Virus record (IMG/VR): IMGVR_UViG_3300045118_000311
Coordinates: 1-37,854 of that record
Strand: one strand, 5' to 3'
From: a virus
DNA: 37,854 bases
Of the stretch, positions 21,440-29,998 are shown piece by piece. The translations under genes and the position numbers were made by a program. Below the pieces are notes generated by a model. The model searched no databases. It saw only the letters and a program-made list of their open reading frames with translations, and was not told where the DNA came from. Position 1 is the first letter of the stretch, and each line of letters starts with the position of its first letter.

Positions 21440-22435
21440 ATGCCTTTAGGATTAAATCCCGGTAGTAGGGGTGGAGGAGGATATGGAATAGATATGTTCC
21501 CTGTTATACTGGGGGCTACTCAATCTGCTGTTTTTGATGCTACAATAACAGATCATACTGGTACGGATCCGTGTGTATGGTTGAAATTGGATGTTGCTGC
21601 AAATAATGTTAAGGGATATGGGGTTGATATGACTCTTATGGGTGATTATGGTACAAGTGTTTGTTATCGAGCTGTAATTACTGGGCCGGCGGCTGGGGGT
21701 GCTACTGGTAAAGCGCAAATTGCTTATTCTGCATTATTGGTTGGTGATAATAATGATGTAGATATAACGTATTCTGCTTTTTCTGCTGCGTTTATTGATA
21801 GTGGGGGAGCTGGTGTTGGTACGTTTGCGAATATTGGATTGGGATTTGATCACGCAATTTATTCATTTTCTGGGAATTTGAGTTTCTTTGGATATAGTCC
21901 TATTATACAAGTGACTAATGCTGTAGCAGGTAATGGTCAAAGTATTACCTTAAATGCTGCTGATGCTACTGGTGCTGGTCCGTCTCTTGGTGGTGATATT
22001 AATGTGAATCCTGGAGATGGAGTTGGAGGTGGTCCACGTGGGAAGATTCATATGTGTAATGATCTTCAAGGTGGTGGATATTGGCACGTTGTTATATCTT
22101 ATGATAGCGTTAATGCTGGTCCATTTGAGGTGTTCAATATACCTGTTTTGGATAATGAGGTGTGGTCGGTTGAAATTGTTGTAGTTGGCCAGAAAGCTGG
22201 AACAGAGGCTTGTAGGTTTCATAAATCTGCTGTTTTTTATAGACTTGGTGCTGCTTTGGCTCAATTAGGTGCTACGGCGGTTTTGGCTTCTGATACTTCA
22301 AAAGGTGGGTATGATGCCAATATGACTGCTGATGCTGTTAATAATACAATAGATATAACTGTTACTGGTGCTGCTGGTGATGGGATAAAATGGAAGGTTC
22401 TTGTTAAAGCAATGAAAGTTGTTAGAGATGTATAA
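21440..22435 (+). CDS. Fibre-like virion protein, 331 aa
   Basis: Gly/Ala/Thr-rich beta protein. A stretch with NGQSITLNAADATGAGPSLG, GDINVNPGDGVGGGPRG and KIHM looks like the repetitive triple-stranded shaft of tail fibres. The C-terminal 110 residues are a separate beta domain (YWHVVISYDSVNAGPF, then VWSVEIVVVGQKAG). No receptor can be predicted. Confidence 0.55.
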   Translation: MPLGLNPGSRGGGGYGIDMFPVILGATQSAVFDATITDHTGTDPCVWLKLDVAANNVKGYGVDMTLMGDYGTSVCYRAVITGPAAGGATGKAQIAYSALLVGDNNDVDITYSAFSAAFIDSGGAGVGTFANIGLGFDHAIYSFSGNLSFFGYSPIIQVTNAVAGNGQSITLNAADATGAGPSLGGDINVNPGDGVGGGPRGKIHMCNDLQGGGYWHVVISYDSVNAGPFEVFNIPVLDNEVWSVEIVVVGQKAGTEACRFHKSAVFYRLGAALAQLGATAVLASDTSKGGYDANMTADAVNNTIDITVTGAAGDGIKWKVLVKAMKVVRDV

Positions 22436-22449
22436 TTAATTTTAAATAT

Positions 22450-22656
22450 ATGGATGATGAAACTATCGCACGTCATATGGGGGAAATGAAGACTGATATA
22501 AAATGGATAAAAAATCAATTATTAATGGGTGATAAAATATATGCTAAAAAGTGGGTTGAGAAAGTGCAGTGGGTGATGTTGAGTGGTGCTGTGGTGTGGA
22601 TGATTGCACAAGTTTTAAATCTTATAAAAGTAGCGGAAGCATTATTTATACAATAA
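22450..22656 (+). CDS. XhlA/holin-like small membrane protein
   Basis: 68 residues: an N-terminal amphipathic helix (MGEMKTDIKWIKNQLLMGDK), then YAKKWVEKVQWVMLSGAVVW and one hydrophobic helix (VVWMIAQVLNLIKV). This resembles the XhlA type of haemolysin/holin accessory proteins, which act at the inner membrane during lysis. No endolysin is adjacent. Confidence 0.55.
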   Translation: MDDETIARHMGEMKTDIKWIKNQLLMGDKIYAKKWVEKVQWVMLSGAVVWMIAQVLNLIKVAEALFIQ

Positions 22657-22659
22657 ACA

Positions 22660-23364
22660 ATGGCTGACGATCAATACTTAGTAGATGTGAATGCAAAAGT
22701 AAAGGAGGGTGAAGATAAGATTAAGAGATTAGAGGGGATTATTGAGGCAAAAGAAAAGAAATTAAATGAATTGAATACTGGAATAAATAAGATAAGGGGC
22801 AATTTAAGAGGATATACACAAGAAGAAATAGGTAGAATGATGGAAGAATTAAGCAACGCAAAAAAGAAAACAGAAGAAGAAATTGAAAAACAAAAGGCAA
22901 GAATTGAGGCGCTAGATAGAAAAGAAAATGAATTGAAGATTAAAGAAGAGGATCTGAATATAAGGGGGGAGAGAATAGAAGATATGGAGGGAGATATTAA
23001 AGAGAAGGTAAAAGTTATTAATGGATTACATAAAGAGGCTGGTGAATTATTCAAGAGAGCAAAAGATTTGGATGAAATAGGCGTTAGAGAAAAGGATGTG
23101 GCTACTGATTACAGAAGAATGGCACAGGATGCGTTAAGAGATGCTTACGGGAAAGTTGAGGAGGCGAAATGTCATGAGGCTGAAAAAGATAAAATTGTCA
23201 AGATATATAAGGAAAGATTAAAGAAAATTGAAGAGATTATGTTATTAAAAAAGAAATTATATGAGGATGGGATGAGTTTTATAGATACACAAAAGAAATG
23301 GTTGGCAAGTCAATGGGAATCATTAAAGCTAACGCAAAACGAAATATATGGCAAAAAAGGATGA
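22660..23364 (+). CDS. Long coiled-coil protein, 234 aa
   Basis: Nearly continuous charged heptads over about residues 12-200 (for example ERIEDMEGDIKEKVKVINGL). No enzymatic motif. It begins 3 nt after the holin-like gene and overlaps the next gene by 17 nt. It may be a fibre shaft, a spacer or a lysis accessory; I cannot choose between them. Confidence 0.65.
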   Translation: MADDQYLVDVNAKVKEGEDKIKRLEGIIEAKEKKLNELNTGINKIRGNLRGYTQEEIGRMMEELSNAKKKTEEEIEKQKARIEALDRKENELKIKEEDLNIRGERIEDMEGDIKEKVKVINGLHKEAGELFKRAKDLDEIGVREKDVATDYRRMAQDALRDAYGKVEEAKCHEAEKDKIVKIYKERLKKIEEIMLLKKKLYEDGMSFIDTQKKWLASQWESLKLTQNEIYGKKG

Positions 23365-23620
23365 AAATAATGTTGTTGTTCTGATGGGAGTGAGTTCTGT
23401 CGATGGAGTCACTCCTGTAGAGATAGCGGTTAATCCTATCACACATCGAATACTCGTAGAAATGTATCCACTCACATATACACCACCAGCAACACAGCCG
23501 TATGATGCCAGAAGAGATCAGAATTTTGTACCGACAATACTGGCACATAGAAGTGACAACGAGAGGTCGGTAGGCGTACTGGTGAGAAGCGGACGGATAC
23601 TTGTAGAAACGCAACCATAA
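23348..23620 (+). CDS. Small virion-associated protein, copy 1
   Basis: 90 residues. Contains MGVSSVDGVTPVEIAVNPITHR, a short module shared with the next gene and common in tail regions of phages, then ARRDQNFVPTIL. Beta-rich, function unknown. The two parts of this protein are in reverse order relative to its neighbour, suggesting a duplicated and shuffled module. Confidence 0.6.
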   Translation: MAKKDENNVVVLMGVSSVDGVTPVEIAVNPITHRILVEMYPLTYTPPATQPYDARRDQNFVPTILAHRSDNERSVGVLVRSGRILVETQP

Positions 23621-23631
23621 CCAAAAAAACA

Positions 23632-23850
23632 ATGGCAAATGCAAATAGAGATCAGAATTTTGTACCAGCTATGATAGGTGTGAGTTCAGTAGATGGAGTT
23701 ACTCCTACGAAAGTATATGTTAATCCTGTTACGAAAAGAGTATTAGTTGAGGCAACAGGTTTAAATGATGGATCTGGGAATGTGGATGGAGGTCATTCAA
23801 ATTCAGTATATACAAGTATCCCTGTGATTAACGGGGGTAATTCAATTTAA
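23632..23850 (+). CDS. Small virion-associated protein, copy 2
   Basis: 72 residues: NRDQNFVPAMIGVSSVDGVT, then VNPVTKRVLVEA, and a Gly/Asn/Ser-rich tail. Paralogue of the preceding gene. TAACC lies 14 nt before the ATG. Likely a minor tail component; function not known. Confidence 0.6.
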   Translation: MANANRDQNFVPAMIGVSSVDGVTPTKVYVNPVTKRVLVEATGLNDGSGNVDGGHSNSVYTSIPVINGGNSI

Positions 23851-23863
23851 TAACAATAATAAT

Positions 23864-25852
23864 ATGGCTCAAGTAATACAATTAAGGAGAGATACTCTGG
23901 CAAACTGGACACTAAATAATCCAACACCTGCGCAAGGAGAGGCGTGCTATGAATCTGATACGGGAAAGTTGAAGATTGGAGATGGTATTAATGCATATCT
24001 AATTCTCCCGTACTTTTCTGGTACTGCTGGATTGGGAGATATGACTAAAGCTGTGTATGATCCGGCTGGTATTAATCAGCAGTTGATGGGATTGACTGCT
24101 GTCCAAACTGGTACGAATAAAACTTTTACGAATGTTGTTTTGGATGGGACTGTTACTGGATCAGGAGTATTGGATGAGGATAATATGGCATCCAATTCTG
24201 CTACCAAAGTTTGTACACAGCAATCAATCAAGGCATATGTTGATAATTCTATAGTAGGGTTAAGTGTTCCGGGGTTAAATACGCAAGTTGCGTTTAATGA
24301 CGCTGGTGCTTGGGGTGCTGATGCTGGGATGACTTATAATAAGGCTACAGATACGTTGACGCTTGTGGGTGGATTAATTACACCTTTAATTTCTTCTTCT
24401 GGTACGATTGATGTAAAACCTAGCGGTGATAACGATGATTATCTCCAATTTAAGACTGTTGGTAACGTACCGGAAATTACAACTGCTGGTGCTTGCAATC
24501 TTAAAATAACTGCTTCAAGTGGTACGATTGATTTTGATGATGAGAATTTACAGACAACGGGTAATCTTAATGTTGGTGGCAAGTTGACGGTTGGAGGTCT
24601 TATTGATCCAACGGGTCTTATTCTTACACCTCAAGCTGCTGCTCCAAGTGTTAGTAACGGAACAATATATTATAATTCTGGTACTAACAAGTTTAATTTT
24701 AGGGAAAATGGTGCGTGGGTAACAATTCCTGCTGCTGGTGGTGGAGGGGATATGACAAAGGCCGTATATGATCCTGCTAACATATCTGAGCAATTATTGG
24801 GATTGACTGCTACACAAAGTGTGTCAAATAAATCTTTTGTTGATGACAACACTTTCTTTGTAGACAATCTTGATGCTACAAAGAGAATGAAGTTTCAGTG
24901 TTCAGGGATAAGTGCTGGGGCTACGCGTACACTCACTATTCCTGATGTGAGTGATACATTGACCCTTGTTGGAGCTACCCAAACATTAACGGGTAAAACT
25001 CTCACAAGTGCAACTTATAATGGCACGATGATTGGTACGGCGATTAAGGATGAGGACAATATGGCAAGTAATTCAGATCAGCATACAGCTACACAGCAAT
25101 CTATCAAAGCATATGTTGATACGGCTGGTAAAGGTACATTGCAACAAGTATTTAATAATGGACAGAGTATTACTATTGCCGATGGTACCAATTTGAGGCT
25201 TGATATAACAAATAATGATGTAACGAATAATCCACACACAGTTTATATTGATAATAATGGAACGCGATCTGGTTTATACATTAATCAAGCTGGGAATGAA
25301 ACCACGGGATTGGGGGCGTTGTTTGTTGCAAGTTCTATTGGTGGTGCGACTCAAACCGGATCTCCTCTTGGACATTTCTATAGTGAAATTGCTGCTAGTA
25401 CTGCCGATGTAGTTAAGATCACAAATTATACGAAAGGGATAGGTATTAATATTGAACAGATTGGAGTATTGGATGTTGCTAAGTATGGGTTATATGTTTA
25501 CAGTAATGCTGCTCAGATAAACAGTGCTGCTCTTGTTAGGTATGTTCTTGATAATGCGTCTTCTACGGCTGCTGTTCTTCGACTCGATCAAGATGGTACT
25601 GGATATGGTTTAATATCCGTAAAAGCTGGTGGTGGTCCAAGTCCTAACATATATGTTCTTACAAGTGAAAATAGTGCTCAAAGATCTGTTGGTATTGACA
25701 TAAGTATAACAAATGCTGGAGCTGGTGTCGAATATGCGTTCCAGTTTAGTGGAGATGAACACGATGCTGCTGCTCATGGGAATACTGCTGCCGGAAGAGT
25801 TAAAGTTTATGACGGTGGTGTTACAAAATATATCTATATGTATTCAGATTAA
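23864..25852 (+). CDS. Tail fibre / receptor-binding protein
   Basis: 662 residues. The N-terminal domain (VIQLRRDTLANWTLNNPTPA, GEACYESDTGKLKIGDG) is the Mtd-type fibre N-domain that attaches to the tail. Two copies of a shaft module follow, each starting GDMTKAVYDPA and containing EDNMASNS followed by TQQSIKAYVD. The C-terminal 230 residues are a beta-rich tip ending in a short domain with KYIYMYSD. It would contact the host surface. The stop TAA overlaps the next ATG. Confidence 0.75.
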   Translation: MAQVIQLRRDTLANWTLNNPTPAQGEACYESDTGKLKIGDGINAYLILPYFSGTAGLGDMTKAVYDPAGINQQLMGLTAVQTGTNKTFTNVVLDGTVTGSGVLDEDNMASNSATKVCTQQSIKAYVDNSIVGLSVPGLNTQVAFNDAGAWGADAGMTYNKATDTLTLVGGLITPLISSSGTIDVKPSGDNDDYLQFKTVGNVPEITTAGACNLKITASSGTIDFDDENLQTTGNLNVGGKLTVGGLIDPTGLILTPQAAAPSVSNGTIYYNSGTNKFNFRENGAWVTIPAAGGGGDMTKAVYDPANISEQLLGLTATQSVSNKSFVDDNTFFVDNLDATKRMKFQCSGISAGATRTLTIPDVSDTLTLVGATQTLTGKTLTSATYNGTMIGTAIKDEDNMASNSDQHTATQQSIKAYVDTAGKGTLQQVFNNGQSITIADGTNLRLDITNNDVTNNPHTVYIDNNGTRSGLYINQAGNETTGLGALFVASSIGGATQTGSPLGHFYSEIAASTADVVKITNYTKGIGINIEQIGVLDVAKYGLYVYSNAAQINSAALVRYVLDNASSTAAVLRLDQDGTGYGLISVKAGGGPSPNIYVLTSENSAQRSVGIDISITNAGAGVEYAFQFSGDEHDAAAHGNTAAGRVKVYDGGVTKYIYMYSD

Positions 25853-27306
25853 TGGCAAAACCAATAATTACAATTGATAAGTTTCACAATGGTATCGCTT
25901 CTGATAATACGGGCGGTCAAAATGGTTTTGCTACGATTTATAATTGTGATATCTACAGTTTTCCTGGATTGATAACGGTTCCAAGATATTTTTACGAGCC
26001 ATATGTCATTACAAATTTTACAGGGGATATCTTATGTTTTGAAACCTATTGTAATTCGGTCACTTCTGTTGTATATGAATTTGCTCAACAGGCAGAGTCA
26101 GATATTTATATGCTTTCTGGTGCGCCATTGACTTGGAATTTAATCAGGAATTTAACTGGGGCTATTGGGATGAGGGCTTTTGGGAATTCTCTGTTTTATG
26201 TTAATACTTTTGGTGGGAACAATGTTGTTGGGCGATTGAATGGGGATCCTACTGTTCCTGCGAATTGGACTGATAATTACTTGGCATTATTGTCTGCACC
26301 GATGGCGAGCGACAGGGTAACTCCGTTAATCTCATTTGCTGGAGCATTGTTTGTCGGGTACGGAAGATATGTTGGTAGACTTGAGGCTGATGAAATTACT
26401 TGGAATAATGCTGCGCTCACGTTGCCCGCGGATGGCAATCGCGTGACTTCAATGACTGCTTGGAATGACAGGTTGGTGATTGCTACGATGACGTGGTTTA
26501 TTTCAACTGGTGGTAACGTATCACGGGAAGCTTTTATATATTTTTGGGATGGAGTGTCTTCGACTTATGAGAAGAGAATTGAGTTGCCTGGGGATATTGA
26601 AGCCGTTTACAATTTTAATGAAACTTTGTATGCATTTGTACAGGGATCAATCTATATGTATAACGGATCAGATTTCGTGATATACAAAAAATTCTCCTCT
26701 ACTGGAGGCACTAGGGTCAATGCAAACACAGTGATTAACGATGATGATTTTTTATTGTTTGGTACTTCTAGTATTATGTCGCCAGATATAGGTGGGATCT
26801 ATTGCTTAGGGAGAAGGTCCGCGGAATTCCCACTTGCTTTAAGTATTTTGTATGCGGTTAATTCTACGTTTTCTGTTGCCACTGCGACAAGAATCACGGC
26901 GTTCAAAAGAGGTTATGCGTCACTTTATGTAGCATATGTAAACGCCGGGGGGGTAGGGGCTTCGTTGTTAGGATTTAATAGAAAATCGAATGAGTCGTTT
27001 TTTGTCACAGACTCTTATGAAACAGGAGTGGATGATGGGGTGTTGGTGAAAGGAGTTGGAATTGATTTTAATGGAGCGTTGATTGCTGGTGGGGCAACAG
27101 TTGTGGTGAAATATAGATTGGACGAGAATGTATCCACTACTGATTTCACAACCAACTGGACTACTTTGGAAACTTTCAATGACACAAATTATAAGGATAT
27201 AATGTACGGAGTGTACAAAAAAGCAAAAATCATACAATTCAGATTTGATTTGGTTTCTGCTGCTGGTGCTACTCCACCATATATAAGACGTATAATGATT
27301 TATTAA
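25852..27306 (+). CDS. Beta-propeller-like tail protein
   Basis: 484 residues beginning ITIDKFHNGIASDN, with repeated WN/WD-type strands such as GNSLFYVNTFGGNNVVGRL and EAVYNFNETLYAFVQGSIY. The pattern is that of a propeller in the tail hub or needle of short-tailed phages, possibly equivalent to P22 gp10 or T7 gp12. Exact family unclear. It lies before the adaptor gene. Confidence 0.55.
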   Translation: MAKPIITIDKFHNGIASDNTGGQNGFATIYNCDIYSFPGLITVPRYFYEPYVITNFTGDILCFETYCNSVTSVVYEFAQQAESDIYMLSGAPLTWNLIRNLTGAIGMRAFGNSLFYVNTFGGNNVVGRLNGDPTVPANWTDNYLALLSAPMASDRVTPLISFAGALFVGYGRYVGRLEADEITWNNAALTLPADGNRVTSMTAWNDRLVIATMTWFISTGGNVSREAFIYFWDGVSSTYEKRIELPGDIEAVYNFNETLYAFVQGSIYMYNGSDFVIYKKFSSTGGTRVNANTVINDDDFLLFGTSSIMSPDIGGIYCLGRRSAEFPLALSILYAVNSTFSVATATRITAFKRGYASLYVAYVNAGGVGASLLGFNRKSNESFFVTDSYETGVDDGVLVKGVGIDFNGALIAGGATVVVKYRLDENVSTTDFTTNWTTLETFNDTNYKDIMYGVYKKAKIIQFRFDLVSAAGATPPYIRRIMIY

Positions 27307-27307
27307 T

Positions 27308-27715
27308 ATGTTACCAGATACACATCAACACAAAGGGACACCGGGCAGTGGTAAACAGGTAGAGGCTAAAGATATAGACAGATTGAGATTATATGTACAA
27401 AGAATTGCCAGAACAATAGTGTCTACGGCAACGTATACGGCAAGAGTTGTGGATTATTATCTTGGAGTCACCCGCACAACAGCAGGTGCCTGTGCGATAA
27501 CGCTACCACTCATAACAGCCATAAATGTACCACCAACTGAATTATTTAATCTGATAGTGCTGGATGAAGGGGGCAATGCGGCAGTCAATAATATCACCAT
27601 AAGTGCGGCGGCTGGAAATACGATTAATGGAGCAGCAAGCGTGACAATTAACACGAATTATGGTAGTAAGTGGTTGGCAACAGGTGGAGGAACACAATGG
27701 TTTGTAATCACATAA
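27308..27715 (+). CDS. Small tail/fibre-associated beta protein
   Basis: 135 residues. The pattern ITLP, then LFNLIVLDEGGNAAVNNITI, and INTNYGSKWLATGGGTQWFV is a small beta domain found in phage fibres and capsid-associated proteins. It probably trimerises. Codon choice (ACA, GCA, ATA) differs from the NNT-rich fibre genes before it, suggesting separate acquisition. Confidence 0.55.
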   Translation: MLPDTHQHKGTPGSGKQVEAKDIDRLRLYVQRIARTIVSTATYTARVVDYYLGVTRTTAGACAITLPLITAINVPPTELFNLIVLDEGGNAAVNNITISAAAGNTINGAASVTINTNYGSKWLATGGGTQWFVIT

Positions 27716-27724
27716 TCATACAGT

Positions 27725-28633
27725 ATGAAAACATTTGCAGAAATACAGACGTATATACAAAATAGATTTAATGATACTAGTACAAAGACTCAAACTAGAA
27801 TACAGGAACTTTTAGAGATAAACTATCAATGGTTTAAAACTCAAACAGGTTGGCCATTTGAGGAAACTTCTTATTCAACTGCTTCTGTTGCCAATCAAAG
27901 TAATTATAGATTGCCGATTGATTTCTTTAGACTTACATCTGTTATAGTACGAGTTGCTTCTGTTGATTATGTGCCAAAACCAATTTATGACAGGGAAACC
28001 TGGAATAATCTTATTTCAGGATCTTCTGCAAATGCAAAATCGGATCAATCTTTATACTTTACCATTATTAACGATGAAATTCTTTTCTATCCTACGTTCT
28101 CAAGTGCAACTGCAACCATTACTCTTAGGTATTATGTTAGGGGGCGTGATCTTATTAGTGGTGATTTTACTGATAAAGTTGCGGGTACGGTAACTGCTAC
28201 TCTTGCTTCAACAGCAATTGTTGGAGCAGGAACAGCATTTGCCGCTACTGATGTTGGTAGATACATAAAAGTTGACAATAATGGTTTTTGGTACAGAATC
28301 GCTACTTTTACTAACGTGACAAATATTACGATTTCTCGCCCGTATACAGGGGCGACGGTGGCTGGTGCTACTTATACTATAGGAACAGTACCAATTTATC
28401 CAGAAGAGGCAGCGCCCATAATTGCGTGGAAAACATTGCAAGAGTTGTGGGAAGATAGGGAAGATTTTAGTCCAACAGGAGGAAAAGCAAATTATTATAA
28501 AATAAAAGTTGAAGAAGGGATGAAGGAATTTATGAAGAGAATTAAGAATCAGGTAGATAATCCAGAAGTGTACAGTTTGGATGAGAATAATTTGCCACCG
28601 AATATAAATGATTATCCAGAAAACCTATCTTAA
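27725..28633 (+). CDS. Head-tail adaptor (P22 gp4 / T7 gp11-like)
   Basis: 302 residues. The N-terminal helix pair (FAEIQTYIQNRFND, RIQELLEINYQWFKTQTGWP) and NYRLPIDFFRLTSVIV, followed by YFTIINDEILFYP and LRYYVRGRDL, are typical of adaptor proteins that bind under the portal. An inserted beta segment (about 145-215) precedes the final helices. It seals the DNA-filled head and joins the tail. Confidence 0.7.
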   Translation: MKTFAEIQTYIQNRFNDTSTKTQTRIQELLEINYQWFKTQTGWPFEETSYSTASVANQSNYRLPIDFFRLTSVIVRVASVDYVPKPIYDRETWNNLISGSSANAKSDQSLYFTIINDEILFYPTFSSATATITLRYYVRGRDLISGDFTDKVAGTVTATLASTAIVGAGTAFAATDVGRYIKVDNNGFWYRIATFTNVTNITISRPYTGATVAGATYTIGTVPIYPEEAAPIIAWKTLQELWEDREDFSPTGGKANYYKIKVEEGMKEFMKRIKNQVDNPEVYSLDENNLPPNINDYPENLS

Positions 28634-28646
28634 TAACTGAAAATAT

Positions 28647-29993
28647 ATGGCTAAATATACGTATTCATATGGACAAGGTAAACTGACTCCGGTGGGAACA
28701 CCTGCTCCTATCACTAAACCTAAACCGGTAATGGTTCCTCCTAAAAAAATTGATTGGCAAAAAGAAATTGCAGCAAGTGGGGTTGAGGCTACAGATGTTG
28801 ATCCAACAAAATTTGTTGGGGGAATACCTCCGGGTCTTGATAAGGCTACATTAAAAATGATCGCTTATTTGCAAGCAAAAAATGCTGGGGTTGCCCCGGG
28901 TGAACAGGAAGGAAAGCAGAAAATTGAGGAAGTTCCTCCTGTTACAGGTGAATCAATAGCTGAGAAGACTGGTGTTGGAACAATGGATGCATTTGGAAGC
29001 AAGGCTTATAAGGATGTGGAAGATTACATTGGGAAAATGGCGGAAGAGAAAAATATGAAAGTGGAAGATGTTGTGAAATTAATGCAGGATTTGGGGACTG
29101 TGAAGCAATCTGCTTTTGACAAATACTTTGGTGAAGGGAGTAAGATTGCTCAATTCTATCAACCGGCTCTTACATCAATCGAACAACAGATTCTTGATGT
29201 GACTGATCTTTTAGATACTTTAGATCAAGATATAATAGAAAGTACAAAAGATGTGGGTATCAGTACAGGGCAGTTCGGCTTATTGAAGGGTAAAAAAGCT
29301 GGTGAATTGGCAAAAACACTTGGGAAACTCACTACGGCCCAATCTAGGCTACAGGCGGGGCTTGATACAGCAATTCTTCTATCAGATAAGGCCTATAGTG
29401 CAGCCATTGGACAGGCACAGGATGAGGTAAATGCTGCTATTTATTCTCTTGAGAACAGTGGGATGCCAGAAGAACAAATTAGTTTAATGAAACAAGCTCT
29501 ACAAAATCAATTCCAGATGGATTATGCGAATGCACAAGAACAGAAAGACATTGCTGCTGAAATAAGGGCACAACAACAGGCCGAGAAAGAGGCTACTGCA
29601 AAAGAGAAAAAGGAAAAACAGGAAGCCTTTGATAATGCAATAACAGATGTAACTAATTTTGTACTTGAAGCTGGGGTCATACCTTCTGATAGTTTTAATA
29701 AAATGGTTGAGGATCTCAAGACAATGTACGCTAATGGCGCTACTATATCTGAAATACAGTTGGCTGCTATGAAAACCGTTGGGATGCATCCGCAGGTGAA
29801 AGAATATGTAAAAATGTCGTTTGATAAGGCAAAGAAGGGTGCGTATAAAAGTAGTAGCTCAACATCTAGTGATTCAGATATTGATGCTTTAGTGGAAGGA
29901 TGGGGGGAAGATAAGAAGAAAGATGTCCCTTCTAGTGCTGCTGGTTGGGCTATAGATATAGTAAACTGGCTGGGCGATATTATAAGTAAATAA
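28647..29993 (+). CDS. Internal virion / ejection protein candidate, 448 aa
   Basis: Pro-rich N-terminus (SYGQGKLTPVGTPAPITKPK), then a largely helical protein with long coiled coils (about 240-340, AEIRAQQQAEKEATAKEKKE) and an amphipathic C-terminal helix (WAIDIVNWLGDIISK). It precedes a 1389-aa protein, the arrangement of the ejection proteins of short-tailed phages, which form a channel through the envelope. The inference rests on composition and position. Confidence 0.55.
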   Translation: MAKYTYSYGQGKLTPVGTPAPITKPKPVMVPPKKIDWQKEIAASGVEATDVDPTKFVGGIPPGLDKATLKMIAYLQAKNAGVAPGEQEGKQKIEEVPPVTGESIAEKTGVGTMDAFGSKAYKDVEDYIGKMAEEKNMKVEDVVKLMQDLGTVKQSAFDKYFGEGSKIAQFYQPALTSIEQQILDVTDLLDTLDQDIIESTKDVGISTGQFGLLKGKKAGELAKTLGKLTTAQSRLQAGLDTAILLSDKAYSAAIGQAQDEVNAAIYSLENSGMPEEQISLMKQALQNQFQMDYANAQEQKDIAAEIRAQQQAEKEATAKEKKEKQEAFDNAITDVTNFVLEAGVIPSDSFNKMVEDLKTMYANGATISEIQLAAMKTVGMHPQVKEYVKMSFDKAKKGAYKSSSSTSSDSDIDALVEGWGEDKKKDVPSSAAGWAIDIVNWLGDIISK

Positions 29994-29998
29994 TCATA

